The translations under genes and the position numbers were made by a program. The notes under the pieces are model-generated. The model ran no database searches. It was not told where the DNA came from and saw only the letters and a list, made by a program, of their open reading frames with translations. Below, piece after piece: positions 1 to 6,597 of a DNA stretch of 64,000 bases (position 1 is the first letter of the stretch; every line of letters begins with the position of its first letter). Source of the stretch: Anaerolineae bacterium (GTDB lineage Bacteria > Chloroflexota > Anaerolineae > Aggregatilineales > UBA3940); contig JAFGOY010000058.1 in NCBI GenBank assembly GCA_016926255.1, forward strand, positions 1 through 64,000. Direction: 5' to 3'.

Positions 1-2
1 AG

Positions 3-125
3 TGGCTGTTGGTGGTGACCTTCATCCGCACCTGGCTGCCGTTCATCCTGCTGGCGATTGGGATCATCCTGGTCAGGCTGCTGCTCAGCCGGCTGGGGCA
101 GGGCTCGACCTTTGGCGGGATGTGA
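3..125 (+). CDS. C-terminal end of a membrane protein (partial)
   Basis: An open frame enters from the left edge and ends in TGA at 123-125, giving the last 40 residues of a protein. It contains a strongly hydrophobic stretch (FILLAIGIILVRLLL) after a WLPF turn and a short polar, Gly-rich tail. This is what the last transmembrane helix and cytoplasmic tail of an integral membrane protein look like. The family cannot be told from this fragment. The long frame overlapping it in another phase is low-complexity (His/Ala/Gly-rich) and looks spurious. Confidence 0.55.
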   Translation, partial: WLLVVTFIRTWLPFILLAIGIILVRLLLSRLGQGSTFGGM

Positions 126-239
126 GCGTGTATATGACGGGCACGACCGGCGGCTGCCGCACAATCTGGGGTAGGTATTGTTTGAATGATATGATTCATC
201 TTAGGATTGAACCTGGTACCAGTGGATATTAGTTGCCTC

Positions 240-1049
240 TCAATGCGGCTTACTGAATATGATATGTGCTCCTAGCCTTCCTGCTTTGTCCCATGTTTCA
301 AAGGGCGTGCGCCAGTCGGGTTCCGGTTTGCCTTCCTCTCGTTCTTCAGTAGTTCTCCCCGGTAGCTTTGTGCCATCGGGTAAAGTTGCACCTTCAAAGT
401 TGGCTGCATGTAAGTTTGCCCCTTCCAGGTTGGTTCCTAGCAGGACTGTTTCTTCGAGGTTGGCTCCGAATAGGCTTGCTCCTTCGAGGTTCACTACTCC
501 CAGGTGTGCTCCTTTGAGATTGGCTACCCCCAGGTTTGCTCCTTTGAGGTTGACTTCCCAAAAGAATGCTTCTTTGAGATTGGCTACCTCCAGGTTTGAA
601 TCTTCAAGGTTGGCATGACTCAGGTCTGCGCCTTCAAGATTGGCCCTCTGCAGATATGCCTTCTGCAATGAATTATCATCGTTAAAGCCCCAACCTCGAT
701 GTCTTAGCTGACGCGCCGCCTCTACCGCTGACTCATTGAACGGACTCCCCATCTGGAGAATCAACCGCTCTTTCTCCCTGTCCTCCGCCTCCTTCTCGCG
801 CCGACCTGTGAGCAGTATCTCAATCAGCAAAAACGTGATAGCTGCTCCGATCATCTCAGTGCCAAAGTTCTGAAAGAACCCGTCGATCCATTCGAACACG
901 GGCCGCGCAAAGTTGATTCCCTCCAGCACCTTCGAAGTGATCGATATAGCGACGCCAAACAGAAACAACCCTGCAGTGATCGCTACAAGTCGCTCATCTT
1001 TGATCTCACTTGAGCGCTTGCGCAATGAGTCGAGTAGTTTGCGAATCAT
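240..1049 (-). CDS. Pentapeptide-repeat protein with two membrane helices
   Basis: The 269-aa protein has two hydrophobic segments near the N terminus (about residues 22-43 and 65-82). A charged Glu/Arg/Lys linker follows, then a run of A(N/D)LxX pentapeptide repeats from about residue 128 to 225 (YLQRANLEGADLSHANLEDSNL and similar units). Such repeats fold into a right-handed quadrilateral beta-helix. The architecture of membrane anchor plus cytoplasmic repeat solenoid is common in bacteria, but its function is generally unknown. The C-terminal 40 residues are polar and not repeat-like. It stands alone, transcribed leftwards, at the edge of the island containing the restriction-modification genes. 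A DNA-gyrase-protecting role like Qnr/MfpA is not supported, because those proteins are soluble. Confidence 0.8.
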   Translation of the reverse strand: MIRKLLDSLRKRSSEIKDERLVAITAGLFLFGVAISITSKVLEGINFARPVFEWIDGFFQNFGTEMIGAAITFLLIEILLTGRREKEAEDREKERLILQMGSPFNESAVEAARQLRHRGWGFNDDNSLQKAYLQRANLEGADLSHANLEDSNLEVANLKEAFFWEVNLKGANLGVANLKGAHLGVVNLEGASLFGANLEETVLLGTNLEGANLHAANFEGATLPDGTKLPGRTTEEREEGKPEPDWRTPFETWDKAGRLGAHIIFSKPH

Positions 1050-1097
1050 GAGAACCTCCCGCCCTGTTTTTTAACCAGTATACAAGGACTCGGAATT

Positions 1098-1122
1098 AAA
1101 AGCCCCCATCTCGTATGGGGGC
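1098..1122 (-). terminator. Rho-independent terminator of the restriction-modification operon
   Basis: GCCCCCAT (1102-1109) pairs with ATGGGGGC (1115-1122) around a 5-nt loop. Read on the minus strand, the stem is followed by TTTTAATTCC, so it terminates leftward transcription from the methyltransferase gene that ends at 1162. Confidence 0.7.
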
Positions 1123-1161
1123 GCTGATAATTTGTGGCTGAGAAAGAGCAATGGGAGGGCT

Positions 1162-2712
1162 TTAGAATAATCTATATTGCAGATTTGGGATTCTTCTCAA
1201 TATGCTAGATTTCATCAAAGGAATATTGGCTAGTTCTTTGGGTTCGACTTTGTGCAAACCTCCACCGTAAACTCTGCCTTCATTTACTATTGTTTCAATA
1301 GGAATGTTTCTTAAGACATCCCATAAATCTCTCAATAATTCATGCTTGATGGCTAAAACTTCTTTTAGTATTGGTTTTGGGTAAAGCAGTAGATATACGT
1401 TCGACGCAATTGCTTTGGAGTGATTGAAGATAAAACGGAACGGGATACTGTTGCCTCGGTTTCTGCCCATATAAGTACATAGGATAGGCGCTGGATCGCG
1501 CTGTTCCTGAGAGTACCATGGGGTTCGATTACTGCATAGATATTTCTGATCTATCCCTTGCTCAATTCCTCCAAGGTAATATTGCCATAGTTGTGGGTGT
1601 TGTTCTTCTAAGAGGCTGGGGGGCAAGTTGCAATCTAATAAGAACAATCTATGAGACAATATTGGAAGCTCAGACTCATCTGACATTATTTCATCAGGGA
1701 CGTGTTTGGGACTGGGGAGGATTGGCTTAGCACATTCGGCAGGAATGTTAAGTGCTAACAATTTCTCTTGAGGTAAGATAAAGAACTTATTTGCTCCGGT
1801 AGCAATCCCACGTTTGATCTCAAAAAGGTCAGATATTGTTACACTAGGGTTTCTCTGTGAAACATAATTTTGATTAGTTAGCTGAGTCCATTTATGGCTT
1901 TGTTCCAATTCGGAGATAGAGATAAATCTTGTTGTTTTTGGTTTCTTTAATGTTCCGCCATATGTAAATTCAACTTTGTGGTTGGGAGGTGTTTTTGTTT
2001 TCTGAAACCACACCACAGCAGATGAAACGAGAGCATCGTCGAATTGTAGTTCATTAGGGTCAAATCTGTGAATTCTAATTAATTTGACTTTATTGACAAG
2101 ATAGTTTTTTACTTCAACCCCATAATTGACATCCATAAACTCGCTTGGGATAAGCCAACCGGCTATTCCGCCTTCGCTCATCCATTCATGACATATAAGC
2201 ATAAAGTAACAATATAAACCTGCTAAACCAGATAGTGGGAGGTTTGTGGATTGAAAAACACGATTTGCTAAAAACTGTTTGGTCTTTTTGCTTAAGTGAT
2301 GATGTCGGACATATGGCGGATTACAAATAATAAGATTAGGCTTTAAGTTTTCAGAAGCTGGAGGAGTAGCTCTGGTGAAATCTGAAAAGTGAATTTGTAA
2401 ATTGTGTTTTGCCCAGATATCAGCTGCGGCGTTTCCATAGTGAGAATCTATTTCATAGCCGACAGAACTAACGATTTGACTCTTTGGAAAAGTTTGTATG
2501 AAGGCAGAAAAGAAAGCTCCAGTTCCCAAAGCGGGATCTAAAAAACGTATTGGTTCTTGACCAAGGAGATTGGCTGAGTACTGAAGAATATCCATTGCTA
2601 TGGGTAATGGTGTAGAAAATTGCCCGAGCTTATTTCTTTCCTCGTGGGTTTTGGTTGAATCTAGTTGGCTTTGTAGCGATTGTCTATGCAGTTCTACTTT
2701 TTGATAATTCAT
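1162..2712 (-). CDS. Type II N6-adenine DNA methyltransferase (Eco57I/TaqI-like)
   Basis: The 516-aa enzyme should transfer a methyl group from S-adenosylmethionine to adenine N6 in the site cut by the endonuclease encoded just upstream. GQFSTP at residues 30-35 resembles the motif X seen in gamma-type methylases. Motif I (FLDPALGTG, about 58-66) is the AdoMet-binding loop, and NPPYVR at 131-136 is the catalytic motif IV. The C-terminal half has the size expected of a TaqI-like target-recognition region. Its ATG overlaps the stop of the preceding endonuclease gene by 4 nt, so the two are translationally coupled in the order R then M. Codon use and base composition are more AT-rich than the flanking chromosome, which suggests horizontal acquisition. 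Modification of the exact XamI/SalI site is inferred from the partner only. Confidence 0.88.
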   Translation of the reverse strand: MNYQKVELHRQSLQSQLDSTKTHEERNKLGQFSTPLPIAMDILQYSANLLGQEPIRFLDPALGTGAFFSAFIQTFPKSQIVSSVGYEIDSHYGNAAADIWAKHNLQIHFSDFTRATPPASENLKPNLIICNPPYVRHHHLSKKTKQFLANRVFQSTNLPLSGLAGLYCYFMLICHEWMSEGGIAGWLIPSEFMDVNYGVEVKNYLVNKVKLIRIHRFDPNELQFDDALVSSAVVWFQKTKTPPNHKVEFTYGGTLKKPKTTRFISISELEQSHKWTQLTNQNYVSQRNPSVTISDLFEIKRGIATGANKFFILPQEKLLALNIPAECAKPILPSPKHVPDEIMSDESELPILSHRLFLLDCNLPPSLLEEQHPQLWQYYLGGIEQGIDQKYLCSNRTPWYSQEQRDPAPILCTYMGRNRGNSIPFRFIFNHSKAIASNVYLLLYPKPILKEVLAIKHELLRDLWDVLRNIPIETIVNEGRVYGGGLHKVEPKELANIPLMKSSILRRIPNLQYRLF

Positions 2713-3674
2713 AAGTCAAAGCCCGCCAGATCATCTATCCTGTGCTCCCAGACCCAATCTATGCCCTCAGAAGCTTCATAACCCAGGTAGCCTGCGTCAA
2801 AGTATCCGCACAGGAATAGGATATATCTTGTTGAGTTGCCATAGGTGTTAGTTAACTGACTAAATTTCTGTGCTTCTTCCTTGCGGCGCTTGTTTACATT
2901 GGCAAGATCGCCAGCTGATTTTGCCTCAATTAGCAAAGGAAAAGAACCAGGTGGTTCATGTTTGGGCATAACCATTACATCTACGGAAATATCGACTTCG
3001 TTATCATTCCCGAGGTTTGCTGGTACGTTGATATGAAAAGCAAAAGAACCAGGTTGAATAGTAAGATGATCAATTCCTGCGCCTGGGGCTACGAAATGAT
3101 AATCTCTATTCTCTAACCATCTTTTGATAGAGGCGAGTTGTCTCTGTTCTTGAGCATTTCGGATTATAGGGTCTGAGCGAGCTCCGGTTAGTCTGTCAGC
3201 TACTACTGAAGCTGCTCGTTTTATATCTGTATCCTCAGGTGGCAAATTTGTTTCAAGCCAGGTGAACAAGTCTGTGTCGGTCAGCTTGAGGATGACCTTC
3301 GCTATTTGAGCTAGTTGTTTGGTTGCAGCTTGCATGCTCATACGAGGTGGTATACGAGGTTTTTCTTCATCTTCCATACTTTTTACGAGGTTGGCTTTTA
3401 CATCTGCTAAACCGATAAGTCGGTCTCTCGCGATGGGTGGTGCTGTTGTCATTCTCAGCATTGATAGAACGGAGGGGTTTTCTAGGAGAACTTTGTAATC
3501 CAGTTCTGTTAGATAGGCAGTGCTCTTTAAAGCGGATATTACATATTCAGTGGTTTTGGTTCTCGTATCTCTAAAAGTTTTTGGGGCAAAGTTCATAAAC
3601 CACTCGTTATAAAAGTCCATTGATTTTTTGCTATCTTCTTTCCACATATGTGGTTTATCTGCATTTACTGCCAT
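2709..3674 (-). CDS. Probable XamI-family type II restriction endonuclease
   Basis: This 321-aa protein sits directly upstream of, and overlaps, a DNA methyltransferase gene. The C-terminal half carries a PD-(D/E)xK-like nuclease core: acidic residues around 228-232 (NEVDISVDVMV), then PLLIEAKSAGD with the E-x-K pair at Glu250/Lys252, followed by a basic KRRKEEAQK stretch. This region resembles, from memory, the XamI endonuclease family, whose prototype cuts GTCGAC. The N-terminal half is mostly predicted helical and probably contributes to DNA recognition or dimerisation. The ATG start is the first in frame. The endonuclease role is supported by motif plus pairing with the methylase; the XamI assignment is less certain. 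Confidence 0.75.
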   Translation of the reverse strand: MAVNADKPHMWKEDSKKSMDFYNEWFMNFAPKTFRDTRTKTTEYVISALKSTAYLTELDYKVLLENPSVLSMLRMTTAPPIARDRLIGLADVKANLVKSMEDEEKPRIPPRMSMQAATKQLAQIAKVILKLTDTDLFTWLETNLPPEDTDIKRAASVVADRLTGARSDPIIRNAQEQRQLASIKRWLENRDYHFVAPGAGIDHLTIQPGSFAFHINVPANLGNDNEVDISVDVMVMPKHEPPGSFPLLIEAKSAGDLANVNKRRKEEAQKFSQLTNTYGNSTRYILFLCGYFDAGYLGYEASEGIDWVWEHRIDDLAGFDL

Positions 3675-3713
3675 TGGAACCTCGATGCGTCATATATTTA
3701 CAGATATTGGAAT

Positions 3714-3801
3714 TTATAACTGGGATTTAGCCGAATAGGAATGACTACCGATTCTACAATTACCAATTTTGTTAGTTATAACTGGATTCTAACGAAATAG
3801 G
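3714..3801. repeat. Pair of 26-bp imperfect direct repeats upstream of the endonuclease gene
   Basis: Copies at 3714-3739 and 3776-3801 both begin TTATAACTGG and end AATAGG, with 20 of 26 positions identical, and start 62 bp apart. They lie in the 144-bp gap between the ribbon-helix-helix gene and the restriction operon, where an operator would be expected. Binding by the RHH protein is inference. Confidence 0.5.
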
Positions 3802-3818
3802 CTACTTTTTGCTTGCGT

Positions 3819-4010
3819 CTATGGAACGTCTGTGCTATCCTGTTTTGGAGATTGGTCAGGAGCGGGGCCAAGTATCCGCTCAGAATTGAAAATAAGAAAG
3901 CGTATGAATTCGGAGGTATTGGTGAATCCGTAAGAACGGGCTTTTGCATGAATAGCCTCAAGTTCATCTTCAGAAGTTCTTACGTATAACCCTTTTGTTT
4001 TATTTGACAT
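3819..4010 (-). CDS. Small ribbon-helix-helix protein
   Basis: The 63-aa protein has the arrangement of a ribbon-helix-helix DNA-binding fold: a beta strand (KGLYVRTS), helix 1 (EDELEAIHAKARSYG), a turn (FTNTS) and helix 2 (EFIRFLIFNSERIL), then a polar Pro/Asp/Gln tail. Similar small proteins act as MobC-like relaxosome components, antitoxins or autorepressors. It lies upstream of the restriction-modification pair in the same orientation, separated by a gap with direct repeats. An inverted repeat lies just before its start. A role as local controller of the R-M genes and/or the divergent integrase operon is plausible but not shown. No toxin gene adjoins it and no relaxase is present in the window. 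Confidence 0.62.
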   Translation of the reverse strand: MSNKTKGLYVRTSEDELEAIHAKARSYGFTNTSEFIRFLIFNSERILGPAPDQSPKQDSTDVP

Positions 4011-4017
4011 GTTTATT

Positions 4018-4033
4018 CAATGTATTGACATTG
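4018..4033. promoter_or_regulatory. Inverted repeat overlapping the integrase-operon -35 box
   Basis: CAATGT-ATTG-ACATTG is a perfect 6+6 inverted repeat (4018-4023 and 4028-4033). It lies between the divergent RHH gene (start 4010) and the rightward promoter, and overlaps that promoter's TTGACA. The position is typical of an autorepressor operator. The binding protein is unknown; the RHH product is the obvious candidate. Confidence 0.5.
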
Positions 4034-4054
4034 TCTAAATGATAATGATATACT
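4025..4054 (+). promoter_or_regulatory. Sigma-70-type promoter of the integrase operon
   Basis: TTGACA (4025-4030), an 18-bp spacer and TATACT (4049-4054) make one of the strongest consensus promoters in the window. Transcription would start near 4061. That gives the 4208 and 4608 genes a leader of about 150 nt that contains three hairpins. Confidence 0.65.
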
Positions 4055-4073
4055 GAGCTTGCTTCTTAAAAAG

Positions 4074-4207
4074 GGAAGGTCTCGCGTTAATGTCCTGGTA
4101 GACTGGGCGAGACCTTCCACAAGCGCCCTTGTGGGCGGTTACTGACATTGTACAGCACTTCTGTTCGATGATCAAGCCGCCCACGGGGTCAACTCCTGGG
4201 CGGTTTT
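4074..4207 (+). promoter_or_regulatory. Structured leader with stacked hairpins before the zinc-ribbon/integrase genes
   Basis: Three hairpins follow the promoter. The first is a perfect 12-bp stem, GGAAGGTCTCGC (4074-4085) with GCGAGACCTTCC (4107-4118). The second is CACAAG/CTTGTG (4118-4123 and 4128-4133). The third is CCGCCCA/TGGGCGG (4177-4183 and 4197-4203), followed directly by TTTTAT and the start codon at 4208. The last resembles an intrinsic terminator, so read-through into the integrase could be regulated. Its alternative role as a translation-blocking hairpin is equally possible. Confidence 0.45.
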
Positions 4208-4621
4208 ATGACTCAAAAGACAATCCTCAAAGGTCGGTTGAACGGCGCACAGCGCACCCGGTTGAAAAGCCTGCTCGATATGATGTATCGACCGGCTGAA
4301 CTGGCCGAAGTCGTCAACTTCAAGGTGCGCCAGGTGTACCGCGTGTATGTCCCTCTCGGGTGTCCTAACAAGCGTGACGAGCACAATCATCTCTGGATCA
4401 ACGGCAAAGCGTTCCGGGAGTGGTATTACGAAACCTATCTTCGAACGCAGCTCAAAGCCGATGAAGCCTACTGCCTGACCTGTCTACGGGGCAGGAAGAT
4501 CATTGATGGGCAGGAAAAGATAAAGAACGGGCTTATCTACATTCAAAGCAACTGCCCTGAATGCGGTCGTGTGCTGACTCGGATAGTCGGATCGGAAAGG
4601 TGCCGGCGTGATCAATCGTAA
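4208..4621 (+). CDS. Putative HTH/zinc-ribbon protein upstream of integrase
   Basis: I do not recognise this 137-aa protein. Residues about 25-70 (MYRPAELAEVVNFKVRQVYR, then an LWINGKAFREW segment) look like a MerR/excisionase-type helix-turn-helix in which the second part selects a recognition helix. The C-terminal part has two CxxC pairs (CLTC and CPEC) about 30 residues apart, fitting a small zinc ribbon. It overlaps the integrase start by 14 nt, so the two are co-translated. A role as recombination directionality factor (excisionase) is the simplest guess from context. No clear Shine-Dalgarno precedes the ATG; the start lies immediately after a hairpin. Confidence 0.6.
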   Translation: MTQKTILKGRLNGAQRTRLKSLLDMMYRPAELAEVVNFKVRQVYRVYVPLGCPNKRDEHNHLWINGKAFREWYYETYLRTQLKADEAYCLTCLRGRKIIDGQEKIKNGLIYIQSNCPECGRVLTRIVGSERCRRDQS

Positions 4622-5678
4622 TAACTACCAGCTCGTCCAGAAGTATCTGGAGTATCGAGAGAAAACTGATCAACTTGCTGATAAGTCACTTCGGCTTGAG
4701 GTCTGCTGGCTGCGGCTGCTGTTGGAGTGGGCGCAGGATGTCCCTTTCGCCAAAGCGTCGCGAATTGAGCCTGCCTACTCTGTCTATGTTCTCCGCACTC
4801 GGCGCGATGGGAAAGACCATCCTTATTCGAAAAACTACTCGGATAGATGTGTTCGAGCGGCAAAGCGTTTTTTTGAGTGGCTCTCACGCCACGTAGCCGG
4901 TCACAGGACGCTTAACGATGCTTACCTGGATACTCTCAAGCCCCCAAAGATAAATGAGCCTCCTAAGTGGCATGAGGCGGTCAACATCGATGAAGTCCGG
5001 GCGATGGCCCAGGCCGATGTGATCAACATGCGTGAGAGGCGGATTCGGGCTGCCGTAGTCTTTCTCTTCCTCTCAGGGATGCGGATCGGTGCGTTTACGA
5101 CGCTGTCTCTGGAAGCGGTCGATATTGATAACCGCACGGTGAAGCAGTGGCCCAGCCTGGGCGTGAAAACCAAAGGTGGCAAGTATGCGACGACTTACCT
5201 GCTGCCAATCGACGATCTCCTCGATGTGGTGAAAGCCTGGGATGTCTTTGTCCGTGATCGGCTTAAGCCTTCCGATCGCTGGTATCCGAACCTGCGGCCT
5301 ATGACCGGCGAGCTGGACACCTCGGATAGAGAACCAGGTGAGCAGCGGGATGTGGGCTTCCGGGCAGACCTTCGAGAGTGGCTCTGTCGGGTCGGCCTTG
5401 AATATCACTCGCCGCACAAATTCCGGCACGGCCACGCGGTCTACTCACTCATCCATGCGAAAGACGTCAGCGATCTCAAGGCGATCAGCCTGAACATGAT
5501 GCATTCAAGTATCGTTGTGACGGATAGCATCTATGCGGTGCTGTCTGAGCAGGATATTCAGGCGCGTATCAACGCACTTAGAGAAGGGAGAGCAGCTATA
5601 GACGAGAATCAGGACATTTTGGCGACTCTAAAAGCTTTGATTGACCAGTTGGAAGGGGGTAAAAATGTACAGTTTTAG
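4608..5678 (+). CDS. Tyrosine recombinase/integrase
   Basis: This 356-aa site-specific recombinase has the full catalytic set. Arg159 lies in LSGMRIGAF. A Lys-rich beta-hairpin follows near residue 189. HKFRHG supplies His270 and Arg273, MMHSS supplies His299, and Tyr309 in DSIYAVL is the nucleophile. Residues 1-110 form the SAM-like core-binding domain. The GTG start is preceded by GGAAAGG at suitable spacing and overlaps the upstream gene. The gene points at the 3' end of tRNA-Val 42 bp downstream, the usual layout for an element integrated into a tRNA gene. It probably mobilised the island to its left, but the other element end was not found. Confidence 0.93.
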   Translation: MINRNNYQLVQKYLEYREKTDQLADKSLRLEVCWLRLLLEWAQDVPFAKASRIEPAYSVYVLRTRRDGKDHPYSKNYSDRCVRAAKRFFEWLSRHVAGHRTLNDAYLDTLKPPKINEPPKWHEAVNIDEVRAMAQADVINMRERRIRAAVVFLFLSGMRIGAFTTLSLEAVDIDNRTVKQWPSLGVKTKGGKYATTYLLPIDDLLDVVKAWDVFVRDRLKPSDRWYPNLRPMTGELDTSDREPGEQRDVGFRADLREWLCRVGLEYHSPHKFRHGHAVYSLIHAKDVSDLKAISLNMMHSSIVVTDSIYAVLSEQDIQARINALREGRAAIDENQDILATLKALIDQLEGGKNVQF

Positions 5679-5720
5679 GGGGCTAATGGCACAAAATCGC
5701 AACAAAAAAGGGTCAAAAGG

Positions 5721-5794
<74 letters not shown>

Positions 5795-5936
5795 GATATG
5801 GCGGGAATTATAGCATCGACAGGTTGAGGTGACAACTGTCACATCGGCCATTTTTAGATTTCCATTGGTGTTGAGACTCGCGTGATCTGCTACTACATTC
5901 AAGATTGTGTTCGTTGATGTTTCAGGAGAGACTCAC

Positions 5937-6548
5937 ATGCAGGACGAGCGTCGAAAGCTCGAAGCCCGGATGAGGCAGGAAAACCGCCTTCCGCCGGGTC
6001 AATCGGCGACATTTAAGTTTCCGGTGCTGCATTATGGCCCGGTGCCGGAGGTCGACCTGGAAACGTGGACATTTCGCACCCTTGGCCTGGTAGACGAAGA
6101 AAAAAACTGGACATGGAAAGAGTTTCTCGAACTGCCGACCACATCAGTAACATGTGATGTCCATTGTGTGACAACTTGGAGCAAATTCGGCACAAACTGG
6201 GAAGGGGTATCGTTTAAGTCGCTGGTCGAACTCGCCGGGGTCAAGCCGGAGGCACAGTATGTACTGGTCCATGCCGAGTATGGCTATACGGCAAATCTCC
6301 CGCTTGACGTGATGCTCGACGATGATGTGCTGCTGGCATACAAATATGAGGGCGAGTACCTGGAACCCGATCACGGGTTCCCGCTGCGCACGCTGGTGCC
6401 CAGTCGCTACTTCTGGAAAAGCGTCAAGTGGGTTCGGGCTGTAGAGTTTCTTGATGCGGATAAGCCGGGGTTCTGGGAAAAGGCAGGTTATCACAATGAG
6501 GCTGACCCTTGGAAGGAGCAGCGCCACGTGCGGAGGACAGGCTGGTAA
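5937..6548 (+). CDS. Molybdopterin-dependent oxidoreductase, sulfite-oxidase fold
   Basis: The 203-aa protein matches the oxidoreductase molybdopterin-binding domain (sulfite oxidase/YedY type). VTCDVHCVTTWSKFGTNWEGV carries the cysteine (probably Cys77) that ligates molybdenum. PDHGFPLRTLVPSRYFWKSVKWV is the conserved pterin-binding region, and the C-terminal GFWEKAGYHNEADPW is typical. ATG 5937 is chosen because AGGAGAG ends 6 nt before it; an upstream ATG at 5907 lacks a ribosome site. There is no signal peptide or heme domain, so it is probably cytoplasmic and needs a separate electron carrier. Substrate unknown. A terminator follows directly. Confidence 0.88.
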   Translation: MQDERRKLEARMRQENRLPPGQSATFKFPVLHYGPVPEVDLETWTFRTLGLVDEEKNWTWKEFLELPTTSVTCDVHCVTTWSKFGTNWEGVSFKSLVELAGVKPEAQYVLVHAEYGYTANLPLDVMLDDDVLLAYKYEGEYLEPDHGFPLRTLVPSRYFWKSVKWVRAVEFLDADKPGFWEKAGYHNEADPWKEQRHVRRTGW

Positions 6549-6570
6549 ATGCGATACGGCTGAGTCGACA

Positions 6571-6597
6571 AGCCACCGGTGGATGGTGGCTTTTTTA
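6571..6597 (+). terminator. Rho-independent terminator between the molybdopterin enzyme and dnaA
   Basis: AGCCACC (6571-6577) pairs with GGTGGCT (6585-6591), and the stem runs into six T. It ends the rightward gene and overlaps the stop codon of convergent dnaA. Confidence 0.85.

Noticed and set aside
3776-3967. 63-codon frame overlapping the RHH gene in another phase
   Set aside because: The composition is not protein-like, and the RHH frame on the same strand has clear secondary-structure pattern.
3819-4010. Antitoxin of a toxin-antitoxin pair
   Set aside because: The RHH protein fits an antitoxin fold, but no small toxin-like gene adjoins it. The neighbours are restriction-modification and integrase genes.
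1-5720. attL/attR duplicate of the tRNA-Val 3' end
   Set aside because: No stretch resembling the tRNA 3' region was found left of the integrase.
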